Below, in pieces: positions 53,010 through 60,112 of a stretch of DNA of 64,000 nt; positions within the stretch are counted from its first letter, which is position 1, and every line of letters starts with the position of its first letter. The notes under the pieces are model-generated. The model was not told the DNA's origin. It ran no database searches and was given only the letters and a program-made list of their open reading frames with translations. Both the position numbers and the translations under genes were made by a program. Source of the stretch: Paraburkholderia fungorum (GTDB taxonomy: Bacteria > Pseudomonadota > Gammaproteobacteria > Burkholderiales > Burkholderiaceae); assembly GCF_003610895.1 (NCBI RefSeq), contig NZ_MCAS01000026.1, positions 31,574-95,573 on the forward strand, in the 5' to 3' direction.

Positions 53010-53594
53010 ATGACTCTTTCCGACCAGGCTCTCGATCAGCTCTTTCGCGAAGCACGCACGCATAACGGCTGGCAGGCGAAGCCAATCGACGACGCTGTGC
53101 TCAAACAGCTCACCGAACTCACGTTGCTCGGACCGACCTCGGCCAATTCAAGTCCCGCCCGCTTTGTCTACGTGAAAACGCCCGAAGGCAAGGAGAAGCT
53201 GCGTCCGGCCTTGGCGCCGGCCAATCTCGAGAAAACGATGGCGGCGCCGGTCACGGTGATCGTCGGGATGGACATGGCGTTTTACGAGCATCTGCCGAAG
53301 CTGTTTCCGCATACCGACGCACGCAGCTGGTTCGCAGGCAACGATAAGGCGATCGCGGATACGGCTTTTCGCAATTCGACGCTGCAAGGCGGGTATCTGA
53401 TTCTCGCCGCCCGCGCGCTCGGTTTGGACACGGGTCCGATGTCAGGCTTCGACGCCGCCAGGGTTGACGAGGCCTTCTTCGCCGGCACGACCGTGAAGTC
53501 GAACTTCCTGATCAATCTGGGTTACGGCGACCCGTCGAAGCTGTTCGCGCGCAGCCCGCGCTTCTCCTTCGACGAAGCCGCCCGGATCGTCTGA
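53010..53594 (+). CDS. rutE: Nitroreductase-family malonic semialdehyde reductase, RutE-like
   Basis: 195 residues from the ATG at 53010. FREARTHNGWQAKPIDDAVLKQL, GPTSANSSPARFVYVKT and GLDTGPMSGFDAARVDEAFF are highly characteristic of RutE, an FMN-dependent enzyme of the pyrimidine (Rut) pathway that reduces malonic semialdehyde to 3-hydroxypropionate. No other rut gene is in the window, so it may serve another pathway or detoxification. It is divergent from the AlkB-like gene across 168 bp. Confidence 0.92.
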   Translation: MTLSDQALDQLFREARTHNGWQAKPIDDAVLKQLTELTLLGPTSANSSPARFVYVKTPEGKEKLRPALAPANLEKTMAAPVTVIVGMDMAFYEHLPKLFPHTDARSWFAGNDKAIADTAFRNSTLQGGYLILAARALGLDTGPMSGFDAARVDEAFFAGTTVKSNFLINLGYGDPSKLFARSPRFSFDEAARIV

Positions 53595-53628
53595 CGGCCC
53601 TTCGGCCGCCGATGCATTGCCGGAGCGC

Positions 53629-53958
53629 TTACCCGAACAGCGCGATGTAGAACACCACTGCGCCGATCACCGCGCCGACAAAGCAGAAGCCTTCACCGGC
53701 GTCGTCGCTACTGGAACGCAACCATGCGCCGACGGCGCCGAACAGGCCTGCGATGCCAAGGGCAACGCACACCATCACCACGTCGAATAAAGCGCTTTTG
53801 CCCAACTCGGAGAAATCGATGCCGCGCACGCCGAAGTACAAGGCGAGCGCCATCAAGGATATGCCCACCAGCGGCAGCATGACGTGGCTGCCCTCTCGTC
53901 CAACGTGATGCCCATGAAGTACGTGGCGTACGTGACTACCTGATCCAAGCAGTTTCAT
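53629..53958 (-). CDS. Small uncharacterised membrane protein
   Basis: 109 residues. A histidine-rich N-terminus (HVRHVLHGHHVGREGSHVM) precedes three transmembrane helices (about 27-48, 58-80, 90-108) with an acidic loop (SSSDDAGE). AGGAGG before the ATG is a strong ribosome site, which supports a real gene. I do not recognise a family. The His-rich stretch could bind metal, but nothing shows this. Confidence 0.65.
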   Translation of the reverse strand: MKLLGSGSHVRHVLHGHHVGREGSHVMLPLVGISLMALALYFGVRGIDFSELGKSALFDVVMVCVALGIAGLFGAVGAWLRSSSDDAGEGFCFVGAVIGAVVFYIALFG

Positions 53959-54326
53959 GATGCGCCTCCTGCCTCGCCCTCAACCGACCACCAAACGAAC
54001 CGCCCCGTGGCCGCGATGGCCCTGAAGCAAGTCCCTTCTATTTGAGAATAGTCCACCCAGCACGCAATTCAAAGCCCATTTAATTAGCGTGTTACAGCGG
54101 TTCAGGCGGCAAGCATCCGGCAACGGCAATTGCTGCAATGCGGTACCCGGTTGCTGCGTCCAACGCGGACAGGCTCGACTGCTCGCGGAAACCAATCTGG
54201 CGCCGTCGGCAAGGGGATGCACATCTCGGTAGAATGATCGGGCTCGTCTGCCGTTTCATGATTGCACCTGGCGAGCCGCCGCCGTTGCTCCGCGTCTGCC
54301 GGCCCCTTCCCGCCTCTACCCTTTCT
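53959..54326. promoter_or_regulatory. Divergent intergenic region
   Basis: 368 bp between the small membrane protein (minus) and the phosphoesterase (plus). A -10-like TAGAAT occurs at 54230-54235 without a good -35. No repeat or gene recognised. Confidence 0.4.
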
Positions 54327-55490
54327 ATGCGCCGCTCATCGTTTCTTGTTCGCATCATCCTGATTGGCATTCTGCTGCATATCTACGTCGGCTTTCGTCT
54401 GATTCCGGACATGCCAGTGAGTGCTGCCGGCCGATGGCTGTGCGCGCTGTGGCTGGTGCTGTCGATCTTTCTGATACCGCTCGGCATGCTGGCGCGCACC
54501 ATCAAACAACAGCCGCTCAGCGACCGCCTCGCGTGGGTCGGTCTGCTGGCGATGGGCTTCTTTTCGTCGCTGCTGGTTCTGACGTTCGTGCGCGACCTTG
54601 CGCTCGCCTCGCTGCTCACCGTCGATGCAATCTGGCCGAACACGATTGCAATCGCGCACTGGCGTATCGGTTCGGCGGCCGCGGTGCCGATGCTTGCGCT
54701 GCTTTCGACACTCGTCGGCCTGTTCAACGCGCGGCGCCGCGCGAAAGTTGTGACGATCGAGGTGCCGATCGACGATTTGCCGGCCGCACTCGACGGTTTC
54801 ACGATCGTGCAGATCAGCGATATCCACGTCGGCCCGACCATCAAAGGCCGCTATGTGGACGCAATCGTCGACGCGGTGAACCGCCTGAATCCGGACCTGA
54901 TTGCCGTCACTGGCGACGTGGTAGACGGCAGCGTGCCGCAACTGACGAAACACACGCAGCCGCTGTCGCGCCTCAGTGCGCGTCATGGCGCGTTTCTCGT
55001 GACCGGCAACCACGAGTATTACGCCGGTGCAAACGCCTGGATCGACGAATTCCGCCGCCTTGGGCTAAACGTTCTGCTTAACGAGCATGTGATCGTGGAA
55101 CACGACGGCGCGCGCGCCGTGATCGCCGGGGTGACTGACTACTCAGCGGGTCATCATGACCCGCTGCATCGCAGCGACCCGGTTGCGGCCATTGCCGGCG
55201 CCCCTGGCGACGTGCTGATCAAAGTACTGCTCGCACATCAGCCGCGCTCCGCTGAAGCAGCCGCCGCAGCCGGTTTTACGCTGCAGTTGTCCGGCCACAC
55301 GCACGGCGGCCAGTTCTTCCCGTGGAATTTCTTTGTGCGTTTTCAGCAGCCCTTCACGGCCGGCCTCGCACGGCTGAATGGTCTGTGGGTCTACACGAGC
55401 CGTGGCACCGGCTATTGGGGGCCGCCGAAGCGTCTGGGGGCACCCTCGGAGATCACGCGATTGCGCCTTGTGCCCGGCGAGCCCGACTGA
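54327..55490 (+). CDS. Membrane-anchored metallophosphoesterase
   Basis: 387 residues from the ATG at 54327; the longer frame upstream lacks support. Four N-terminal helices (to about residue 135) are followed by a calcineurin-like phosphoesterase domain with all metal motifs: DIHVGP, GDVVDG, GNHEYY and SGHTHGGQFFP. This is the YkuE/YaeI family layout, which in other bacteria hydrolyses phosphodiester or UDP-linked lipid intermediates near the membrane. The substrate here is unknown. Single gene. Confidence 0.9.
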   Translation: MRRSSFLVRIILIGILLHIYVGFRLIPDMPVSAAGRWLCALWLVLSIFLIPLGMLARTIKQQPLSDRLAWVGLLAMGFFSSLLVLTFVRDLALASLLTVDAIWPNTIAIAHWRIGSAAAVPMLALLSTLVGLFNARRRAKVVTIEVPIDDLPAALDGFTIVQISDIHVGPTIKGRYVDAIVDAVNRLNPDLIAVTGDVVDGSVPQLTKHTQPLSRLSARHGAFLVTGNHEYYAGANAWIDEFRRLGLNVLLNEHVIVEHDGARAVIAGVTDYSAGHHDPLHRSDPVAAIAGAPGDVLIKVLLAHQPRSAEAAAAAGFTLQLSGHTHGGQFFPWNFFVRFQQPFTAGLARLNGLWVYTSRGTGYWGPPKRLGAPSEITRLRLVPGEPD

Positions 55491-55546
55491 AGATCGAATC
55501 ACGCGTCTAACATCACTGCGCTGAAGCCACGCCGGATAGTGGGGCG

Positions 55547-55579
55547 AAAAAAAAGCGGACGTCCGCAAAGAACGTCCGC
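55547..55579 (-). terminator. Rho-independent terminator of the duplicated-domain protein gene
   Basis: On the minus strand GCGGACGT-loop-ACGTCCGC followed by eight T (forward A-run 55547-55554). Also lies just after the phosphoesterase on the plus strand. Confidence 0.8.
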
Positions 55580-55615
55580 GCTCCAGCGCTAACGCGCCGC
55601 TTCGGCTGATTTGAA

Positions 55616-56140
55616 TTACTGCGCGGGCGCCACGGCCACGCTAACCTGCGGCGCGTACGCCACCAATACTTGCATGCCCGGCGTCACGCCAGCGAGCTTT
55701 GCCGGCTCACGACCCTGAATATGAAACACGGCGCCATTCGGGGCCTTCAGCGCCATGATGCCGGAAGCGTGGTCGATGGCCTGAACCTCGGCATTCACGT
55801 TCTGGGCAGTGTTCTGCTGCGCCGGTTGAGCGGCTGTACCGTGGCCGCCGGCATCGCGCGTAACGCTGACCGTGGCGTTGCGCATCATCCTGATGTGGAC
55901 CTTGCCGCCCTGCTTGATCTGCCCCAGGTTGCTCACGTCAGTGACGGTGAACGACGCTTCGCCGCCTTGTGCGTCGAGCACGGTCACCGAGTGTCCAGCC
56001 TGGTCGACCGACTTCACGACACCATCTGCCTGCAGCGTGCTGCTGCCTTCAAACGGCGCGGGCAGACCGGCAGCAAACGACACGAGCGGAGCAGCAGCAA
56101 TCAATGCACCGGCAACGATGCCAAGAGCTTTATCTTTCAT
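55616..56140 (-). CDS. Periplasmic protein with two DUF5666-like domains
   Basis: 174 residues from the ATG at 56140 (GAGGA upstream) with a signal peptide MKDKALGIVAGALIAAAPLVSFAAG. Two similar beta-rich modules are visible: ADGVVKSVDQAGHSVTVLDAQGGEASFTVTDVSNLGQIKQGGKVHIR (about 37-85) and VNAEVQAIDHASGIMALKAPNGAVFHIQGREPAKLAGVTPGMQVLV (about 113-160), joined by a Gln/Ala-rich linker. The repeated domain suggests an OB/OmpW-like small barrel that may bind a ligand or metal; function is unknown. Single gene with its own terminator. Confidence 0.8.
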   Translation of the reverse strand: MKDKALGIVAGALIAAAPLVSFAAGLPAPFEGSSTLQADGVVKSVDQAGHSVTVLDAQGGEASFTVTDVSNLGQIKQGGKVHIRMMRNATVSVTRDAGGHGTAAQPAQQNTAQNVNAEVQAIDHASGIMALKAPNGAVFHIQGREPAKLAGVTPGMQVLVAYAPQVSVAVAPAQ

Positions 56141-56796
56141 ACATTCCTCAATTGGGTAAACAGCGGACAAGAGACGATGTTGCGCGGATCGGATGCACCT
56201 CGCATGGCGCAAGGAAACCCGGAAATTTTCTGGCCGAAATCTGGAGAAGTGAAACGCGGATTGAGCACCAGAACCGCACGACATGTTTCGAAGTGTGCAA
56301 ACAGTGTGTTTTCCGGGATGGATACCGTCAATATTCGGAGTCCGTATTTACGTAAGGAAAATTCTGAGCTTGCCGTGGAAAATTCAGCGCACGCCTGACG
56401 ACCTATCCCGCCGCGCCGTGTCATCACAGCTTGACTTAACTTTGCGGAACTGCCTAAAATTCGCCCAGTTCATTTAACCGGAATCACGATCTTGGACAGT
56501 AGCAGTAGTACCAGTCGAGCTTCGATTCGCCCGATCGCCTGATCGGCAAGATTTCCGCGCCAGCCTTTATCTGCCGCCGTCTTGCCTTCGGGCCCGACGG
56601 TGCACGTCGTATATACCCTCGCACTGCCAGTGAAGCGCCGCATGGCTCAATGCCCGGCTGACGCTGTATGGCTTTTCTCGCGCGCCCGCACCGGCTCGCT
56701 TGCGTCGTCACGTCTGACCGTGGCCGCGCATTCACGTGCGGTTGTCACGCGTAAGATTCACACTGTGCGAACAACGCACCTCAACCTTTCTTATCG
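56141..56796. other. Long non-coding region before the MgtC gene
   Basis: 656 bp. The left part holds the minus-strand promoter of the gene ending at 55616. On the plus strand TTGACT (56431-56436), 18-bp spacer, TAAAAT (56455-56460) is a plausible promoter, giving a leader of about 330 bases. A GTATATAC word at 56609-56616 resembles the HutC sites at 14325 and 14424 but is probably unrelated. A 52-codon frame at 56642-56800 overlaps the mgtC start by ATGA. An 83-codon minus-strand frame at 56484-56735 has no support. Confidence 0.5.
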
Positions 56797-56800
56797 ATGA
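56642..56800 (+). CDS. Possible leader peptide overlapping mgtC
   Basis: 52 codons from an ATG at 56642, ending in a TGA that overlaps the MgtC ATG (ATGA). MgtC has no ribosome site of its own, so coupled translation from this frame is possible. The product (MAQCPADAVWLFSRARTG ..., basic, Arg/Thr-rich) shows no family. It may be chance; the coupling geometry is the only support. Confidence 0.3.
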   Translation: MAQCPADAVWLFSRARTGSLASSRLTVAAHSRAVVTRKIHTVRTTHLNLSYR

Positions 56801-57504
56801 CAATTGAATTCGTCTTGCGGCTCCTTGCCGCCTTCAGCTGCGGCGTCGCGATCGGCCTCGAGCGGCAGATGCGCCAGCGCAATGCCGGCCTGCGCACCAT
56901 CACGCTGGTTGCCAGCGGTGCCTGCCTGTTCGTCACGCTCGGCGTGCTGACCGGTAACGGCACGGCCGGCATCACGCAGATTGCCGCGTATGTCGTATCG
57001 GGCGTCGGCTTTCTCGGCGGCGGTGTGATCATGCGAGACAAGGGCTCCATCCAGGGGATCAACACCGCCGCCACCTTGTGGTGTTCGGCGGCAGTCGGCG
57101 TATTGTGCGGTGCGGGACATTACGGCCCGGCGCTCGCCGGCACGGCAGTCGTGCTGCTGACCAATACGGTGCTGCGTGAAGTGAGCCGTGCCATCAACGC
57201 GGCGCCCGTCTCGGACGCCGACCTCGTGCGCGAGTATGTGCTGACAATCGTTTGCCAGGAGGCCGATGAGATTCACATTCGCACCGCGGTATCCAACTCA
57301 ATGTATTCGACACCGCTATCGTTCCAGAGTCTGACAAGCGAAGACGTTGAAGACGGTACGGGACGCATTCGCGTTACCGCGACATTGAAGCTGCATCCGA
57401 AAGATCAGCCGAAGCTTGAACAGATGGCAAGCCGCGTCAGCATGGAAAAGAGCGTATCGAGCGTCAGCTGGACAGCCAAAGAAGCGGAGCCGACGCCGGA
57501 GTGA
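56797..57504 (+). CDS. MgtC/SapB-family membrane protein
   Basis: 235 residues. The MgtC domain (about 1-140) has the typical SCGVAIGLERQMRQRNAGLRT, GAGFLGGG-like VSGVGFLGGGVIM and GINTAATLWCSAAVGVLCG stretches with four or five helices. The C-terminal cytosolic part (about 145-230) is an ACT-like regulatory domain. MgtC proteins inhibit or regulate ATP synthase and are needed at low magnesium or in macrophages; some belong to the SapB group of unknown role. In Salmonella mgtC is controlled by a long leader, and here too there is a long leader. Confidence 0.88.
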   Translation: MTIEFVLRLLAAFSCGVAIGLERQMRQRNAGLRTITLVASGACLFVTLGVLTGNGTAGITQIAAYVVSGVGFLGGGVIMRDKGSIQGINTAATLWCSAAVGVLCGAGHYGPALAGTAVVLLTNTVLREVSRAINAAPVSDADLVREYVLTIVCQEADEIHIRTAVSNSMYSTPLSFQSLTSEDVEDGTGRIRVTATLKLHPKDQPKLEQMASRVSMEKSVSSVSWTAKEAEPTPE

Positions 57505-57666
57505 GTCGCCACGCGTAAGCTCCCCATATTCGCGCGCATCGTCTACACTTAGTTTGCAATAGATTTAGACAATGTTAATTCCGCGTCCTGAATATGGACT
57601 GTCCCATAACCTTCGACTAAGCTCTGTCACCGTGAATTTTTCACACTCAACCATGGAGTCTCGATT

Positions 57667-57921
57667 ATGGAACACGGCATCATTGCATGGCTCATCATCG
57701 GCGCAATCGCCGGCTGGCTGGCTGGCGTGCTCGTCAAGGGCGGCGGCTTCGGCCTGATCGTCGACATCATCGTCGGGATTGTCGGCGCATTCATCGGCGG
57801 CTGGCTGGCCGGCGTGCTGCACATCTCGCTGGGCGGCGGCTGGATCGGTTCGATCATTACCGCTGTGATCGGCGCGGTCATTCTGCTGTTTCTTATCCGG
57901 CTTGTCCGGCGCGGCACCTGA
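57667..57921 (+). CDS. GlsB/YeaQ/YmgE-family stress membrane protein
   Basis: 84 residues with three glycine-rich transmembrane helices; HGIIAWLIIGAIAGWLAGVLVKGGGFGLIVDIIVGIVGAFIGGWLAGVL is the family pattern (transglycosylase-associated protein). Small inner-membrane protein linked to acid or general stress. TGGAG precedes the ATG. Monocistronic. Confidence 0.9.
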   Translation: MEHGIIAWLIIGAIAGWLAGVLVKGGGFGLIVDIIVGIVGAFIGGWLAGVLHISLGGGWIGSIITAVIGAVILLFLIRLVRRGT

Positions 57922-57941
57922 GCGTAGCAGCTGATGTCTTA

Positions 57942-57972
57942 CGGCGTCAGGGGTGAATGCCACCTGACGCCG
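57942..57972. terminator. Bidirectional hairpin between GlsB-like and CoA-transferase genes
   Basis: CGGCGTCAGG (57942-57951) pairs with CCTGACGCCG (57963-57972). Convergent genes on both sides; ACTTTGCCTT follows on the plus strand. Confidence 0.55.
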
Positions 57973-57986
57973 ACTTTGCCTTGAAT

Positions 57987-59501
57987 TTAGAGCAGTGCCT
58001 CCACTGCCGGCAACATCGAGCCGGTGTCTCGCAGCCGCGTATGCCAGGCGAAAGCCTGATCCAATTGATGCGGCGTTTGCCCACCCCATTGCAAGGCGTC
58101 CCGATAGTAGTCGCGAAGCAGATCGCGATAAAGCGGATGCGCGCAGTTCTCAATGATCAGCGTAGCGCGTTCCCGCGGCGCCAGTCCACGCAGATCGGCC
58201 AGGCCCTGCTCCGTCACGACCACGTCCACATCGTGTTCGTTGTGATCGCAGTGCGGCACCATCGGCACGACACTCGAAATACGCCCACCCTTTGCCATCG
58301 ACTTCGTCGCGAAGATCGCGCACGACGCATTGCGCGCGAAATCGCCCGAGCCGCCAATGCCGTTCATCATGTGCGTGCCGCCCACGTGCGTGGAATTCAC
58401 ATTGCCGTATAGGTCGAACTCCAATGCGGTATTCAACGCAATCAGACCGAGCCGGCGAATCACTTCAGGATGATTGCTGACCTCCTGCGGACGCAGCACC
58501 AGGCGATCGCGATAGCGCTCGAGTTCACCGAACACTTGTGCCTGACGCGCGGCCGACAGCGTGATCGACGCACCCGATGCGAACGTCACCTTGCCGGCAT
58601 CCATCAGGTCGAAGGTCGAATCCTGCAGGACTTCCGAATAAATTTCGAAGGCGTCGAAGGGTGAATCGGCAAAGCCGGCCAGCACTGCGTTGGCAATCGT
58701 GCCGATACCCGCCTGCAAAGGCGGCAACTGCCGGGGCATGCGCCCGCGCGACACTTCGTGCCGGAAAAACTCAATCAGATGAGCGGCGATCAATTTCGTT
58801 TCCGCATCGGCGGGCAGCACCGTGGACGGGCTGTCCACCTTGTCGGTGATCACGATCGCCGCGATTTTATCCGGCGGGATCTCGATGGCCTGCGTGCCGA
58901 CGCGGTCTTGCGGATGCACAATCGGCAGCGGTTCGCGATTCGGCCTGCGGCCCGGAATCCAGATGTCGTGCAGCCCCTCGAGCGCAAGCGGCTGGGCAAG
59001 ATTGATTTCGACGATGACCTTGTCGGCGAGGATCGCGAAGCTGGCCGAGTTGCCGACTGAAGTAGTCGGCACAATGCCGCCGGTTTCGGTAATCGCGGCG
59101 GCTTCGATAATGGCGACGTCGAGTTTGCCGAGCTGATTTGCGCGCAGCATTTCGACAGTCTCAGACAGATGCTGATCGACGAACATCACTTCACCGCGAT
59201 TGATCGCGTCGCGCAGGGTCTTGTCGACCTGAAACGGCAAGCGGCGCGCCAACACATGCGCCTCGGTGAGCATGCGATCCACGTCATGACCGAGCGATGC
59301 GCCGGTCATCAACGTAATTTGCAGTGGCTTGCCTTCCTGACGGACCCGCTCGGCGAGCGCGACAGGAACCGCTTTGGCGTCGCCCGCGCGCGTAAAACCG
59401 CTGGCGCCGACACGCATGCCGTCCTGAATCAGAAGCGCCGCCTCGGCGGCCGACGTAATTTTTCCGCGCAGTGCGGAGCAACGAATCCGGTCTTGATACA
59501 T
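57987..59501 (-). CDS. Acetyl-CoA hydrolase/succinyl-CoA:acetate CoA-transferase family
   Basis: 504 residues from the ATG at 59501 (GGAGAG upstream, 10 bp away); earlier starts at 59519 and 59525 are possible but MYQDRIRC is the usual beginning. Class I CoA-transferase with the characteristic YSEVLQD segment (expected to carry the catalytic glutamate), GIGGSGDFARNASCAIFATKS and the SSVVPMVPHCDHNEHDVDVVVTEQGLADLRG block. It transfers CoA between acetate and succinate or hydrolyses acetyl-CoA. A 9-bp minisatellite lies in its upstream region. Confidence 0.9.
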   Translation of the reverse strand: MYQDRIRCSALRGKITSAAEAALLIQDGMRVGASGFTRAGDAKAVPVALAERVRQEGKPLQITLMTGASLGHDVDRMLTEAHVLARRLPFQVDKTLRDAINRGEVMFVDQHLSETVEMLRANQLGKLDVAIIEAAAITETGGIVPTTSVGNSASFAILADKVIVEINLAQPLALEGLHDIWIPGRRPNREPLPIVHPQDRVGTQAIEIPPDKIAAIVITDKVDSPSTVLPADAETKLIAAHLIEFFRHEVSRGRMPRQLPPLQAGIGTIANAVLAGFADSPFDAFEIYSEVLQDSTFDLMDAGKVTFASGASITLSAARQAQVFGELERYRDRLVLRPQEVSNHPEVIRRLGLIALNTALEFDLYGNVNSTHVGGTHMMNGIGGSGDFARNASCAIFATKSMAKGGRISSVVPMVPHCDHNEHDVDVVVTEQGLADLRGLAPRERATLIIENCAHPLYRDLLRDYYRDALQWGGQTPHQLDQAFAWHTRLRDTGSMLPAVEALL

Positions 59502-59653
59502 GAAACTGGGTCTCTCCATAATCAACCGTCCAGTCTACCGGTGCGCACGTCTGCGGTGTGCTTCGCTCAGTAGTCCGATTGTCGCACCGGCCGCGGCGTC
59601 TCGATGGGACGGCGTCGCGACCAGGCGCTTCGTCGCGTACGGAATCTCCGCGA

Positions 59654-59701
59654 CAGGTACAGCAGGTACAGCAGGTACAGCAGGTACAGCAGGTACAGCA
59701 G
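59654..59701. repeat. 9-bp minisatellite, five full copies
   Basis: CAGGTACAG at 59654, 59663, 59672, 59681 and 59690, with a partial CAG after. Identical copies point to recent slippage. It lies 150 bp upstream of the CoA-transferase start and just past the stop of the small exported protein, both on the minus strand. It encodes a repeated tripeptide in several frames, none belonging to a credible gene. Confidence 0.9.
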
Positions 59702-59729
59702 ATATTGCGAGTGTTGCTCGTGGCGCTGC

Positions 59730-59945
59730 CTAGCTGCCGAAGTAGATATTGCAGAAGCTCACGGGCCCGACGCACTCTTCCGGTTTGGCCGCCGGTGCAA
59801 CGACGCGGTTTTGCGTGGCGACGCTATTGGCACGCGGAGTATTCGCTTGTGCGACCTGTTGTTCCGGTGCGGCCGGCACCGTTTGCGCATGAGCGACGAC
59901 AGCGGACAAAGAACAGGCAATCAGGGCAATCTTCAACACGTTCAT
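59730..59945 (-). CDS. Small exported protein with conserved C-terminal CNIYFGS
   Basis: 71 residues with a signal peptide (MNVLKIALIACSLSAVVAHAQ, cleavage near residue 20), a Gln/Ala/Pro-rich middle and a C-terminus with two cysteines (EECVGPVSFCNIYFGS) that could form a disulphide. GGAGA precedes the ATG. Family unknown; the compact shape and secretion suggest a periplasmic small protein. It is upstream of the minisatellite and the CoA-transferase gene on the same strand, 228 bp away. Confidence 0.7.
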   Translation of the reverse strand: MNVLKIALIACSLSAVVAHAQTVPAAPEQQVAQANTPRANSVATQNRVVAPAAKPEECVGPVSFCNIYFGS

Positions 59946-60112
59946 TTCGTTCTCCAGTACTTACGGTTACCACCAGAAGGCACTCCCTTTGGGGACCGTG
60001 TGGCAGTGGTGAAACTATATGACTGCCACCTACGTGGATAAACGGGGCTGGGCGGAAGTGATCTTTCCATCTGGCAGAAGGATCGAGGCGCGCCCGACCC
60101 GACGTGCATGGA

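Noticed and set aside
56609..56616. Third GTATATAC word
   Set aside because: Single 8-bp match far from the HutC genes and without the GCGG flank; likely chance.
56484..56735. 83-codon minus-strand frame in the mgtC upstream region
   Set aside because: Arg-rich product without domain; no ribosome site.
59500..60041. Frames encoding RYS, GTA or CCT tripeptide runs over the 9-bp repeat
   Set aside because: They exist only because the repeat length is a multiple of three; no ribosome site or homologous domain.
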